Assembly (NCBI RefSeq): GCF_004358445.1
Contig: NZ_CP037951.1
Location: 793,501-857,500 of the forward strand
Source: Parashewanella tropica
GTDB lineage: Bacteria > Pseudomonadota > Gammaproteobacteria > Enterobacterales > Shewanellaceae
Reading direction: 5' to 3'
Length of the DNA stretch: 64,000 nt
The position numbers and the translations under genes are program-made. Positions 1 to 8,523 of the stretch are shown one piece after another; the first letter of the stretch is position 1; each line of letters starts with the position of its first letter. Below the pieces are notes generated by a model. The model saw only the letters and a list, made by a program, of their open reading frames with translations. It was not told the origin of the DNA and searched no databases.

Positions 1-1402
1 TAAGTTTCAATGTTAAATATTTTTTCTGTTCTTTCGTCGCCGCTAAGTCTGCAACAAAGGCAATCGCTTCATTGCTATTTTTTAAAACTAATATATGAAA
101 GATGTTTTCTTTTGTTCTTGCATTGGGTGTGAATATTGCATCAAAACCATTATAAGAAACCAGTAATTCAGTAACGGGTTGATGCTGATGTATGATAGCA
201 AGATCAATTGGGCGTAACCCTTGTGGATTTCTAACATTCCAGTCAATTGGAGCTGCAACCGCTGCAATTTCGGTGACCGCTAACCACTCAAAATCAAGGT
301 CAGAGGTGTTAACTGCTTGGGCTTTAGTCGGGTCAGTGAAAGCACTTGTTGGTACAGAGTCTTTATCAAAGTTAAACAGACTCATATCGTCACGCTGAAC
401 CAGCACGTCTGGCTCCATACTTCTTAAAAATTTCATCGCTGTAAGCGATTCTTTTTCAACAAGTTTATGCAATAAAAGCTCTTCTTGGCTATTACAAGCC
501 GAAACTAAGCTTTTTAGTGTACTCACACATTGTTTTTGAGTCTCAGTACTACGAGCTAACATATCTTTCCAAAAACTGCGAGATGAAGGAGTAGGAGGTA
601 ATAAAGGATCTCTATATCCCTTTTCTTTAATGTAATCGGCGATAAGTTCTAGTACGGTATCACTGCCATTTCGTATTGCTTTATCTAGTAACTCACAAAG
701 AAATAGCTGGTCACTTAAAGCTTCATTGCGTTTGTAAACATTATATAAAGTCTCTTGGGTAACCTCTCGATGTTCTTCCGCTACTTGAATGAGAAGTCGT
801 TTATAGCCTGTGTGTGGTGAGGGTGAACGACGTTGCTCATCTGATTGCTCAATAGTGTTTCGTATTTGCTTGGTTATTTGGCTTAAGTCTACAGTCTCAA
901 AGCGATATAGACGAATGTTAAAAATTTGCTTGAGAATTTGTTTTTTTTCTTCAATAGTGAGTGATGGTATATGTTGTTCAAAAAAGTCTATGAGTGACTT
1001 TAAATGAGGACATAAGTCTGTTTCGATGGCTTCCTGTACAGGTCGATGATAACTGTTTGGGCTGGTCATTTTGGCAACTTCAATTAAGTATTCCAAGTTA
1101 TTACGAGCAGTTTCATAGAGATCGGGGGTAAACTCCCGTAACATTTCACGTGTTACTTTCGGTGTTTCATCCTGTGCTTTTTCTGCTAGTTGACACTGTT
1201 CTTCTTTAGCTTGTTCAAGTTGTTTTTTTTCTTCTTCAGACTTCTTTATTTTTTCTAATGCTTGTTGCATAGGAGTTGGTAGAAGCTCAAAAAGCTGCTC
1301 ACAATATTGTAATGCCTGCTGGCGTTCTTGCAGCCGCGTTGCTTCTGCAAGCTCTGTTGCTAAATTCGGAGCTGATGATGTTGGGGGAGTTGCACTAGCC
1401 AT
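1..1402 (-). CDS. Ankyrin-like effector-type protein, C-terminus cut by window edge
   Basis: An open frame runs from an ATG at 1402 to the left edge without a stop, giving about 467 residues of a longer protein. The N-terminus (MASATPPTSSAPN) is Ser/Thr/Pro rich. Residues 40-75 are a charged Glu/Lys/Gln coiled-coil-like stretch. The middle is helical with no family I recognise. Near the visible C-terminal end, 'NPQGLRPIDLAIIHQHQPVTEL' style text (positions about 100-230) has the loop-helix-helix look of degenerate ankyrin repeats. The N-terminus resembles that of the protein at 2075-4075. No signal peptide is visible. A host-directed secreted effector is possible but is inference; only the frame and weak ankyrin similarity are seen. 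Confidence 0.75.
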   Translation of the reverse strand, partial: MASATPPTSSAPNLATELAEATRLQERQQALQYCEQLFELLPTPMQQALEKIKKSEEEKKQLEQAKEEQCQLAEKAQDETPKVTREMLREFTPDLYETARNNLEYLIEVAKMTSPNSYHRPVQEAIETDLCPHLKSLIDFFEQHIPSLTIEEKKQILKQIFNIRLYRFETVDLSQITKQIRNTIEQSDEQRRSPSPHTGYKRLLIQVAEEHREVTQETLYNVYKRNEALSDQLFLCELLDKAIRNGSDTVLELIADYIKEKGYRDPLLPPTPSSRSFWKDMLARSTETQKQCVSTLKSLVSACNSQEELLLHKLVEKESLTAMKFLRSMEPDVLVQRDDMSLFNFDKDSVPTSAFTDPTKAQAVNTSDLDFEWLAVTEIAAVAAPIDWNVRNPQGLRPIDLAIIHQHQPVTELLVSYNGFDAIFTPNARTKENIFHILVLKNSNEAIAFVADLAATKEQKKYLTLKL

Positions 1403-1483
1403 AATGTAAACCTTTAAAAAAAGCTATGTTATAAGGATAGTTTGTCAACAGCTAATGCATTGTTTACATTGAGTTAATTATAG

Positions 1484-1918
1484 TTAACTAATGTCCTTTA
1501 TTACTTGTGCAATGATGTTTTGGGTATCTCCGTTACTGAAGGTTAACTTTAGAGAGATCGATTGACCGAGTTTAGGGACACCTGAGGTGAAGTCCATTAG
1601 CATACCGTGAAACCCACCCGGCGCTAGTTGAGTACTGCCTTTAGCGGATATCAATATTTGCTTAACGGGAAGCATTTTCATCATGCCATCCTTCATTGTT
1701 ATTTTATGTAGCTCTACTTTGCCAGCATTGGTGGAGATGGCTTTTAAGGCTAATGGCTTGTTGTTGTGATTTTCCATGGTTAAGTAGATTGGAACAACCT
1801 TAGACGAGGCTGGCATGGCTCTTATCCACGCTTGCTTAACAACAATACCACTTGCAAAAGCGACTTGGCTTAAAAAAAATGAAGTTACTAGAAATATAAG
1901 GCTAACGGTTCTTCTCAT
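1484..1918 (-). CDS. PCu(A)C-type periplasmic copper chaperone
   Basis: This 144-residue protein has a signal peptide (MRRTVSLIFLVTSFFLSQVAFA, cleaved near residue 22) and the complete copper-binding signature H-X10-M-X21-H-X-M of the PCu(A)C (DUF461) family: the His of 'VELHKITM', the Met of 'MMKM', then 'GFHGM'. Family members bind Cu(I) in the periplasm and deliver it to the CuA centre of cytochrome oxidase, often together with a Sco protein. Length is typical. No Sco or oxidase gene is adjacent, so the partner must lie elsewhere. Family assignment is secure; the exact client oxidase is unknown. Confidence 0.93.
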   Translation of the reverse strand: MRRTVSLIFLVTSFFLSQVAFASGIVVKQAWIRAMPASSKVVPIYLTMENHNNKPLALKAISTNAGKVELHKITMKDGMMKMLPVKQILISAKGSTQLAPGGFHGMLMDFTSGVPKLGQSISLKLTFSNGDTQNIIAQVIKDIS

Positions 1919-2025
1919 GTGATAATTCCTTTGGATTGAAAATATGTACTCAATCCTATCAAAAGCACATTGAACCTCAGCTTATTGAGTTAGTTATAGT
2001 TTTATGGAATCCTCATCTGAAGAGC

Positions 2026-2066
2026 AGCACAACACTTTATGGGGTGAGGGGTAGAAGTGTTGTGCT
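2026..2066. repeat. Perfect 12-bp inverted repeat between convergent-spaced genes
   Basis: AGCACAACACTT (2026-2037) and its exact reverse complement (2055-2066) flank a 17-base loop. It lies just past the stop of the 2075-4075 gene. It would form a stable stem in the transcript but has no U-run on either strand, so it is a 3' stem (processing or weak terminator) and not a textbook intrinsic terminator. Confidence 0.6.
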
Positions 2067-2074
2067 ATCTCGAA

Positions 2075-4075
2075 TTACTGCTCATTCGTTGCTTCAACTG
2101 TTGGCTGTGGCGCAGTTGTAGGAGGCTTAGCTTTAATCGTACTCATGACGAGGGAGGCTTCATCACCTTCTTGTTCCTCTTCACTATCATCATATTCATT
2201 TTCAAGTGCTGTTGTTCTTACAAATGGTTCTACAGGCATTCTTGGTTCAGGGTTTTGTGTTCTTTCTCCATCCGCCGGAGTTAATGTCTTCTCTAGATCC
2301 TCTGGAGGTAATACTTCCTTAAATGCCTCCATTTCTTCAAGTTCATGCATTACTTGCTCACTGGTCATTGAAGTAGTGAACTGAGGATCAAAAACTTGTA
2401 AAGAGCCAAGTACATTGGGGGAAGCCGATGCTCCTTGTTGATTAACAGTGCTTTGCTGGGGAGTCGGGGTATTTGGTCGTATTGGTTGTTGCTTCGCTGT
2501 ATCAGCCATAGCTGGTGTAAGAGAAAGTAAATGAGCTTGAAGTGAATTGTCTACTGACTGGGGAAAACCAGCCTGTTGCACTCTTCCTGTAAATGTAAGC
2601 CCCGGCAGTAAACTGTCAACAACTTCTGGAGAGACAATACGTTGGCCTTGCTCATTGATGTAGATAATCTCACTGGCATTCGATTTTTGAAATTGCTGTT
2701 CAGCAGTTTCGACTTTACGTTTAATGGTTACATGATTGTCACTGTTCCCAATTGTGACTACGATTGGTTTATCTAAGGTCGCAGGAGCACTAGAGTCTTC
2801 TTCATGCATTAATTTTTCGAACTCCTCTTCCAATTCAGCTGCTTCTGTTTGGGACACTGTATAAAACACAGGCTGGGAAATTTGTTGAGGTTGCGCTGAT
2901 GAGGTAGCTGTTTGAGGTGAAGCAGGCGCACTCTCTCTATTTTTATTTTTTAGAGCTTGGAGTCTACGTTCTAACTCATCTTCGGATATTTCTGTAGGTT
3001 TATCGCTAGGAACAAAAGCGGGTAACCCGGTAGCAGCTTTGGTAGCTACATGCTGAGTTGGCTTTGGTCTGGCGGCCATCATTCCATTTCCTGAAGTATC
3101 ACCTTGTGCCATAGCTGGCTGCTTTTTCGTTTTAGTCGCTGGTAATTTACTGGGAACAGACTCTAGCTCGCTTAACTGGTGAAGTTCTTGTTGTTCTTTA
3201 AGCTGCTGCTCGAAAGAAGAATTTTGTTGAGCTAACCATTTTGTGGTGCCTGCTATAGTGATTTTGGGCTCAGCTCCCACGATTTTGTTAAAGATGAAGT
3301 TTACTCTATCAGTTCGGACTGCATCTGTATCAAGAACAGGAAATTCATAGTCGAGTAATTCTTTGAGTAAGGTACGCTGAAGCTGAGTAAAGTGTCGAGT
3401 ATCAAAGAGTTTGCAGGTTTGTGTCACCATACTGCTGTACCCTGATCTGATCCCTTTTTGTGCTGCTAAGGTTTTAAGGAGTACAGCCCTACATTGTTCA
3501 CAAATTCCTTGTTTTTGATGTTGTAAACTGTTTGATAGTGTTAATTGCGCCATTAAAAGATCAAGTAACAAAATATACGCGTCGTTATCTTTGTTTGGGA
3601 TCATAGCGGCAGACAATACAGCACCTGTGAATATATTTCTTGTATGTGGTTTAAGCGCTTTACTCGCTGCAATTAGAGCCACTAATTTTTGATAGTGAAT
3701 TTTTGGAGGTCTATGAACCTCAGGACTGAGGGTATCTTCAATAAAATCCATAATGGTTTTTTGAATGTCAGCTAAGTCTTTAGAAAAATTAGTAGCCTGA
3801 GTGGCTTGCGTACTGCTTGACATTTTTCTTTGTCTTGGTAGGGAATCAACAGTAACTCTTTGCTGTGTTCTAGAGGCATCATCTGGTTTATGCATTGAAT
3901 TTACTGCGGCAGGAGTTGGGCATCGGCTTGTAGACCAGTGGACTCCATTAGTAGTCAACCCCGCAGGATAAAGTGGCCGTGCGGATCCTGTATCCACCAA
4001 AAGAGCATTCAGCTCCCTATGAGTTGCCTGTGGTGAGCCTGAAGAAGAACTTGTTGGTGAAGGTGATGATGCCAT
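2075..4075 (-). CDS. Low-complexity hypothetical protein, effector-like
   Basis: I do not recognise this family. The longest frame starts at a TTG at 4102, but the ATG at 4075 gives an N-terminus (MASSPSPTSSSSGS) resembling the neighbour at 1402, so 4075 is preferred (667 residues). Roughly residues 90-300 are predicted helical, with a Cys pair in 'GICEQCR'. Residues 300-660 are low complexity, rich in Gln, Pro, Ala, Thr and Glu, with a charged coiled-coil-like segment ('FEQQLKEQQELHQLSELES'). No signal peptide or membrane helix is seen. Such architecture is common in secreted bacterial effectors and adhesin-like proteins; function is unknown. Confidence 0.7.
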   Translation of the reverse strand: MASSPSPTSSSSGSPQATHRELNALLVDTGSARPLYPAGLTTNGVHWSTSRCPTPAAVNSMHKPDDASRTQQRVTVDSLPRQRKMSSSTQATQATNFSKDLADIQKTIMDFIEDTLSPEVHRPPKIHYQKLVALIAASKALKPHTRNIFTGAVLSAAMIPNKDNDAYILLLDLLMAQLTLSNSLQHQKQGICEQCRAVLLKTLAAQKGIRSGYSSMVTQTCKLFDTRHFTQLQRTLLKELLDYEFPVLDTDAVRTDRVNFIFNKIVGAEPKITIAGTTKWLAQQNSSFEQQLKEQQELHQLSELESVPSKLPATKTKKQPAMAQGDTSGNGMMAARPKPTQHVATKAATGLPAFVPSDKPTEISEDELERRLQALKNKNRESAPASPQTATSSAQPQQISQPVFYTVSQTEAAELEEEFEKLMHEEDSSAPATLDKPIVVTIGNSDNHVTIKRKVETAEQQFQKSNASEIIYINEQGQRIVSPEVVDSLLPGLTFTGRVQQAGFPQSVDNSLQAHLLSLTPAMADTAKQQPIRPNTPTPQQSTVNQQGASASPNVLGSLQVFDPQFTTSMTSEQVMHELEEMEAFKEVLPPEDLEKTLTPADGERTQNPEPRMPVEPFVRTTALENEYDDSEEEQEGDEASLVMSTIKAKPPTTAPQPTVEATNEQ

Positions 4076-4077
4076 AA

Positions 4078-4111
4078 CGGTCTCGACTGAATTTAACTTC
4101 AATTGAGACCG
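4078..4111. promoter_or_regulatory. Inverted repeat overlapping the start of the 2075-4075 gene
   Basis: CGGTCTC (4078-4084) and GAGACCG (4105-4111) are exact reverse complements separated by 20 bases. The repeat sits within 3-36 bases upstream of the chosen ATG, so it could be an operator, or a hairpin hiding the ribosome binding site. It could also be chance. Confidence 0.35.
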
Positions 4112-4225
4112 AAATTAACATACTTCAAAAAATGAAGTTTTGAATTAGTATTATGATTTAATTAATGTTTGTTCACAGCTTGTTTCTTATTTGCTGCATT
4201 ATTAACACACCATTGGGAACGTCCC

Positions 4226-4657
4226 TTAGACAAACTGCAATTTCATTTGTTGTGCGATACGTTGTAAGCCATTGGTTCTTGAAGGACTGAGTTGTTGACT
4301 AAGCCCCATAGTGTCAAAGGTATCTTCGATTGTTAGTTGAGGTAAATCACCTTCAGCCTTACCATGAAAATAGGCCAATAGAATAGCGATTAAGCCTTTG
4401 ACAATTCGAGTCTCCGAATCAGCTAAAAAGTAATGTTTACCATCAATATGTTGATGATATAACCAAGCGGCACTTTCACAGCCATCAACTTGGGCTGTCT
4501 CTACACGATACTCCTCATCTAAGCTTGGTATCTTTTTACCGAGTAACATCAGGTGGCGGTACTTTTCTTGCCAATTTTTTGTATTAGTAAACAGCTTCAT
4601 CAATTCATCAAAGTCAGGCGCTTGGTAGTGAAATTGTTCAGAATTTGGGGGATTCAT
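4226..4657 (-). CDS. csdE: Sulfur acceptor protein CsdE (SufE family)
   Basis: SufE-family protein of 143 residues. SufE/CsdE accepts persulfide sulfur from its partner cysteine desulfurase and stimulates it. The active Cys is C60 in 'QVDGCESAAWLY'. The family pattern 'F..A..W..KY..L..LGK' near the N-terminus is also present. It overlaps the csdA stop/start junction by one base (4657), so the two are translationally coupled and very likely form the desulfurase-acceptor complex. No other suf genes are adjacent, which favours the Csd over the Suf name. Confidence 0.93.
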   Translation of the reverse strand: MNPPNSEQFHYQAPDFDELMKLFTNTKNWQEKYRHLMLLGKKIPSLDEEYRVETAQVDGCESAAWLYHQHIDGKHYFLADSETRIVKGLIAILLAYFHGKAEGDLPQLTIEDTFDTMGLSQQLSPSRTNGLQRIAQQMKLQFV

Positions 4658-5898
4658 TAATCAAGAAGTTCCTGTACTGCTTTCAAGGACGTGATGAAAT
4701 TATCAACATCGGTTTTGGTTGAGTAAATGCCTATTGAAACACGACAACACCCTTTAAGATTTAAATGTTGCATTAATGGCATGGCGCAATGATGACCACA
4801 GCGAATGGCAATATTTTGCTGATCTAATAAAATGCCAATATCTTGGTGGTGTTCGCCATTTACATTGAAGGCAACGACTGCCATGTTTGACGAATGAGCG
4901 CCATATATTTTAATACCATTAAGTTGCTGTAATTGGGATTGTAAATATTGTAATAGTGCTCGTTCTTCTTCCTGTTGTTCAGGAGTAAGATGTTGTTGTA
5001 AAAATTGGATGGCTTTCCCAAGTCCAAGTACTTCGGCAATAGGGGGCGTTCCCGCCTCTAGGCGGTTAGGAAGTTCACCAAACGTCGTTTCTTCAAAACT
5101 GACGGTTTTTATCATTTCGCCGCCAGTCAATAAAGGTTGCAGCTTTTCAAGTTGTGAAAGCTTGCCGTACAGAACACCAACTCCCGTAGGTCCATACATT
5201 TTGTGGCCTGAAAACACATAAAAATCACAATCGAATTCGGCAACGTTTACTGGCCGGTGAGCAATAGCCTGAGCGCCGTCGATTAAGGTGATTGCACTAG
5301 CCTGTTTGGCTAGTTGAATGATCGTTTCAACAGGATTTTCGGTGCCTAAAGCATTGGTGATATGAGGGACTGCGACGACTTTAGGCCGCAACTTTAATTG
5401 CTGTCGATAGGCATCAAGATCAAATTGATGATCAGCCGTTAAACCTATTGCTTTTACCTCTGCGCCTGTTCGTTTAGCTAATTGTTGCCAAGGTACAATA
5501 TTGGCGTGATGGGAAGCGGTATCGACCAGAATCACGTCACCTTTAGTCAATTGAGCTTCTAGTCCCCACGCCACCATATTGATCGCTTCGGTAGTGCCGT
5601 GAGTAAAGATGATTTCTTGGCGATGTTTAGCCTGAATAAAGCTTTGAACTTGATCTCGAACCTGTTCGTAATTTTGGGTTGCTTGTGCTGATAATCGGTA
5701 AGCTCCACGGTGAACATTAGCATTTTCATCTTGATAATAGGTTTGCATCCGCTCGATGACAGAGCTCGGCTTTTGGCTGGTGGCTGCGGTATCTAGATAA
5801 CATAGAGCTTGCCCTTCGCTCGATTGAGCCAAGGTTGGAAACAAAGGACGAATAGCCTCGGCTAATGGAGTAGAGCAAGATTGAGTCATAACTTTCAT
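4657..5898 (-). CDS. csdA: Cysteine desulfurase CsdA (group II, SufS-like)
   Basis: A PLP-dependent enzyme of 413 residues that removes sulfur from cysteine to give alanine and an enzyme persulfide. The PLP lysine is K233 in 'FSGHKMYGPTG'. The catalytic Cys is C371 in 'RCGHHCAMPL', the short group II form. The phosphate-binding 'THGTTEAIN' and 'DGAQ' motifs are present. It is paired with csdE directly downstream. The annotated start is the first ATG; an alternative ATG three codons later is equally plausible because neither has a strong ribosome binding site. Confidence 0.93.
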   Translation of the reverse strand: MKVMTQSCSTPLAEAIRPLFPTLAQSSEGQALCYLDTAATSQKPSSVIERMQTYYQDENANVHRGAYRLSAQATQNYEQVRDQVQSFIQAKHRQEIIFTHGTTEAINMVAWGLEAQLTKGDVILVDTASHHANIVPWQQLAKRTGAEVKAIGLTADHQFDLDAYRQQLKLRPKVVAVPHITNALGTENPVETIIQLAKQASAITLIDGAQAIAHRPVNVAEFDCDFYVFSGHKMYGPTGVGVLYGKLSQLEKLQPLLTGGEMIKTVSFEETTFGELPNRLEAGTPPIAEVLGLGKAIQFLQQHLTPEQQEEERALLQYLQSQLQQLNGIKIYGAHSSNMAVVAFNVNGEHHQDIGILLDQQNIAIRCGHHCAMPLMQHLNLKGCCRVSIGIYSTKTDVDNFITSLKAVQELLD

Positions 5899-5986
5899 CG
5901 TTGAACAAGCAAACCGAGATCTTCAAAGATTTTTGAATGGAATGCAAGGGGGGAATGAATACAGAGTTGTTAAGTTGAAATAAAGG

Positions 5987-6021
5987 AAAAAGCACAAATG
6001 AATCAACTTGATCATTTGTGC
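5987..6021 (-). terminator. Intrinsic terminator of the downstream DAHP synthase gene
   Basis: GCACAAATGA (5992-6001) pairs with TCATTTGTGC (6012-6021), loop of 10. On the minus strand the stem is followed by five U residues (5991-5987). It lies directly after the stop of the 6034-7113 gene. Confidence 0.8.
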
Positions 6022-6033
6022 CATCGTGCTCTA

Positions 6034-7113
6034 TTAGCTATTTGAGCGTCTTACTTGGATATCTTCAGCCAGTTTTCTTAGTACTATTTCAGTATCTTGC
6101 CATCCAATACAAGCATCGGTGATGCTTTGACCGTAAGTTAATGGTTGATCTGCCTTAAAGTCTTGTCGCCCTTCAATAAGGTGGCTTTCTATCATGACAC
6201 CAAAAATGCCATGATTTCCATTGCGAATTTGTTCGCCAACGTCATTAGCCACATCAATTTGGCGCTTGAATTGTTTTGAGCTATTGGCATGACTAAAGTC
6301 GATCATCACTTTTTCTCGAGCTCCTGATGCTGCAAGAGCTGATAAAACTTGGTCGACGTCCTGTTTACTGTAGTTTGGCTGTTTTCCACCGCGTAAAATG
6401 ACATGGCAGTATTCATTGCCTTTGGTCGATACAATGGCCGAATGACCAAACTTAGTCACCCCCATAAAATGGTGAGGGTGACTGGCTGAGCCAATGGCAT
6501 CTGTGGCAATTTTAATATTACCGTCGGTACCGTTTTTAAAGCCAATTGGACAAGATAGTCCTGATGATAGCTCACGATGTACTTGTGATTCAGTGGTTCT
6601 TGCACCAATTGCGCCCCAGCTGATCAAGTCAGCAATATACTGAGGGCTGATCATATCTAAAAATTCAGTTGCCGTTGGCATGCCCATATGTGTCAGATCG
6701 AGCAATAACTTACGTCCAATTCGAAGGCCGTCATTTAAACAAAAGCTACCGTCCATATAGGGATCGTTAATCAATCCTTTCCACCCAATGGTTGTTCGTG
6801 GCTTTTCAAAGTACACCCGCATAACAATTTCAAGCTGATCTTTGAGCTCTTCTCGTAGTACATTGAGGTTCTTTGCGTATTCAAGTGCGGCTTTAGGATC
6901 ATGGATGGAACAGGGGCCAACAACGACAAGTAGGCGGTCATCTTTACCATCAAGAATGTGTTCTATTTTCTCTCGTGTCGAACATACGGTTGTTCGGGCT
7001 TGCTCTGTAACTGAGTATTTCTCGTGTACAGCGATAGGAGGAAGCAGTTCCTCAACCTTATGGATGCGAATATCATCTGTTTGGGGAAGTTTATGGGCTT
7101 TTTGTTTTTCCAT
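6034..7113 (-). CDS. aroG: DAHP synthase, AroG type (copy 1)
   Basis: Class I-alpha 3-deoxy-D-arabino-heptulosonate 7-phosphate synthase (359 residues). It condenses phosphoenolpyruvate and erythrose 4-phosphate, the first step of aromatic amino acid synthesis. Metal and substrate motifs are intact: 'VVGPCSIHDP' (C68), 'YFEKPRTTIGWKGLINDP', 'GARTTESQVHRE', 'GFKNGTDG', 'DFSHANSS'. The N-terminus 'DDIRIHKVEELLPP' resembles the Phe-sensitive AroG of E. coli more than AroF. It lies 156 bases downstream of a close paralogue in the same direction. Which amino acid inhibits it cannot be read from the sequence alone. Confidence 0.93.
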   Translation of the reverse strand: MEKQKAHKLPQTDDIRIHKVEELLPPIAVHEKYSVTEQARTTVCSTREKIEHILDGKDDRLLVVVGPCSIHDPKAALEYAKNLNVLREELKDQLEIVMRVYFEKPRTTIGWKGLINDPYMDGSFCLNDGLRIGRKLLLDLTHMGMPTATEFLDMISPQYIADLISWGAIGARTTESQVHRELSSGLSCPIGFKNGTDGNIKIATDAIGSASHPHHFMGVTKFGHSAIVSTKGNEYCHVILRGGKQPNYSKQDVDQVLSALAASGAREKVMIDFSHANSSKQFKRQIDVANDVGEQIRNGNHGIFGVMIESHLIEGRQDFKADQPLTYGQSITDACIGWQDTEIVLRKLAEDIQVRRSNS

Positions 7114-7237
7114 CTTGAGACTGACTCTGGTACAGCTATAAATTACGAATAAGATTATCTGTTTTATTTATTGAGTCAATTCGATAATTCGATGGTATTT
7201 GGGGTGAGCCGATTCGTTTTATGAAGAGATGAGAAAT

Positions 7238-7261
7238 GGGCCATCGAATGAATGATAGCCC
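7238..7261 (-). terminator. Weak hairpin between the tandem DAHP synthase genes
   Basis: GGGCCATC (7238-7245) faces GATAGCCC (7254-7261) with one mismatch and an 8-base loop, nine bases after the stop of the 7270-8325 gene. There is no U-run, so termination may be partial and allow read-through into the second copy. Confidence 0.4.
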
Positions 7262-7269
7262 TTGGGGAG

Positions 7270-8325
7270 TTAAGCTTTGTCTTTTCTGGCTTTTACATCA
7301 CCTGCCAGTTGGCGTAGTAGGATTTCTGTATCTTCCCAGCCTATACAACCATCAGTAATACTTTGACCATAAACAAGAGCTTGATTAGGTTTTAGATCTT
7401 GACGTCCTTCAACTAAATGACTTTCAATCATCACACCAAAAATTCCAGTATTACCATTACGGATTTGTTCCCCAACATCTTTGGCAACCTCAATCTGGCG
7501 TTTAAACTGTTTTGAGCTATTAGCGTGGCTAAAGTCAATCATCACTTTTTCACGTACGCCAGCACCTGAAAGCGCTGAAAGTACCTGATCCACATCTTGC
7601 TTGCTGTAGTTAGGTTGTTTACCGCCTCGAAGGATCACATGGCAATATTCATTTCCCTGAGTTTCAACAATGGCTGAATGACCGTATTTGGTTACGGAGA
7701 GAAAATGGTGAGATTGGCTCGCAGAACCAATTGCATCAGTCGCAATTTTGATATTGCCATCAGTACCATTTTTAAAACCAACTGGGCAAGATAGGCCAGA
7801 AGAAAGCTCACGATGCACTTGAGATTCGGTAGTGCGAGCGCCAATGGCCCCCCAACTGATCAGATCGGCTAAGTATTGCGGGGTGATCATATCCAAAAAC
7901 TCTACAGCCGTTGGAACACCCATATTAGTAAGATCAAGTAATAGCTTACGTCCCATTCTTAACCCGTCATTTAAACGGAAGCTTTCGTCTAAGTAAGGAT
8001 CATTGATAAGTCCTTTCCAGCCTACTGTCGTTCTGGGTTTTTCAAAGTAAACACGCATGACGATCTCTAGATCGCCCGCTAGTTCATCTCTAAGTATTTT
8101 GAGTTTTTCTGCATATTCCAAAGCCGCCTTAGGATCATGAATGGAGCAAGGTCCAACGATAACTAACAGTCGATCATCTTTATTGTCTAAGATGTTTTCA
8201 ATGGCTTTTCTTGAGTTATATACAGTAGAGCAGGCCCTATCTGTGGCTCTGTGTCTTTCTAGTACTGCGACTGGTGGCAGTAACTCTTTGACTTGTTTGA
8301 TCCGAATGTCATCGGTTTTGAACAT
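7270..8325 (-). CDS. aroG: DAHP synthase, AroG type (copy 2)
   Basis: Second class I-alpha DAHP synthase, 351 residues, with the same intact motifs as the neighbouring copy (C60 in 'IVGPCSIHDP', 'KPRTTVGWKGLINDP', 'GFKNGTDG', 'DFSHANSS'). By eye most positions are identical to the copy at 6034-7113; differences concentrate at the N-terminus and in the allosteric regions. A strong ribosome binding site (AAGGAAA) precedes the ATG. A promoter-like TTGACA with a TyrR-like repeat lies 70-100 bases upstream. This copy is first in the tandem and likely the better controlled. Confidence 0.93.
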   Translation of the reverse strand: MFKTDDIRIKQVKELLPPVAVLERHRATDRACSTVYNSRKAIENILDNKDDRLLVIVGPCSIHDPKAALEYAEKLKILRDELAGDLEIVMRVYFEKPRTTVGWKGLINDPYLDESFRLNDGLRMGRKLLLDLTNMGVPTAVEFLDMITPQYLADLISWGAIGARTTESQVHRELSSGLSCPVGFKNGTDGNIKIATDAIGSASQSHHFLSVTKYGHSAIVETQGNEYCHVILRGGKQPNYSKQDVDQVLSALSGAGVREKVMIDFSHANSSKQFKRQIEVAKDVGEQIRNGNTGIFGVMIESHLVEGRQDLKPNQALVYGQSITDGCIGWEDTEILLRQLAGDVKARKDKA

Positions 8326-8395
8326 TTTCCTTTCCTATTCTTTAAATACGCATTTAATTAAAACCAGATGTCACGCTCGGACATATTGGGGAATC

Positions 8396-8427
8396 TGTTA
8401 AATTATCGTTTTACAGAGTATTGTCAA
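8396..8427 (-). promoter_or_regulatory. Candidate promoter with TyrR-like half-sites upstream of aroG
   Basis: On the minus strand TTGACA (8427-8422) could be a -35 element. Just downstream is TGTAAA (8415-8410), then an imperfect inverted partner ending TTAACA (8401-8396). The TyrR consensus is TGTAAA-N6-TTTACA; here the spacing is 2 bases too long and one half is imperfect, so this is only a candidate. Its place between -35 and -10 would suit repression. Confidence 0.35.
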
Positions 8428-8471
8428 TCACTAAATGGACAAAAATAGTGAATTTATATGCATTTTATGCA

Positions 8472-8501
8472 GAAAAAAACCAGAGCTGTGACTCTGGTTT
8501 T
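8472..8501 (-). terminator. Intrinsic terminator of arcA
   Basis: AAAACCAGAG (8476-8485) and CTCTGGTTTT (8492-8501) form a perfect 10-bp stem with a 6-base loop. On the minus strand the stem runs into a stretch of seven U residues (8479-8473). It lies 22 bases after the arcA stop. Confidence 0.9.
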
Positions 8502-8523
8502 AAAAGGAAATAGAAAATGTAAA

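Noticed and set aside
8396-8415. Firm TyrR box call
   Set aside because: The half-site spacing is two bases longer than the consensus and one half is imperfect, so it is kept only as a low-confidence candidate.
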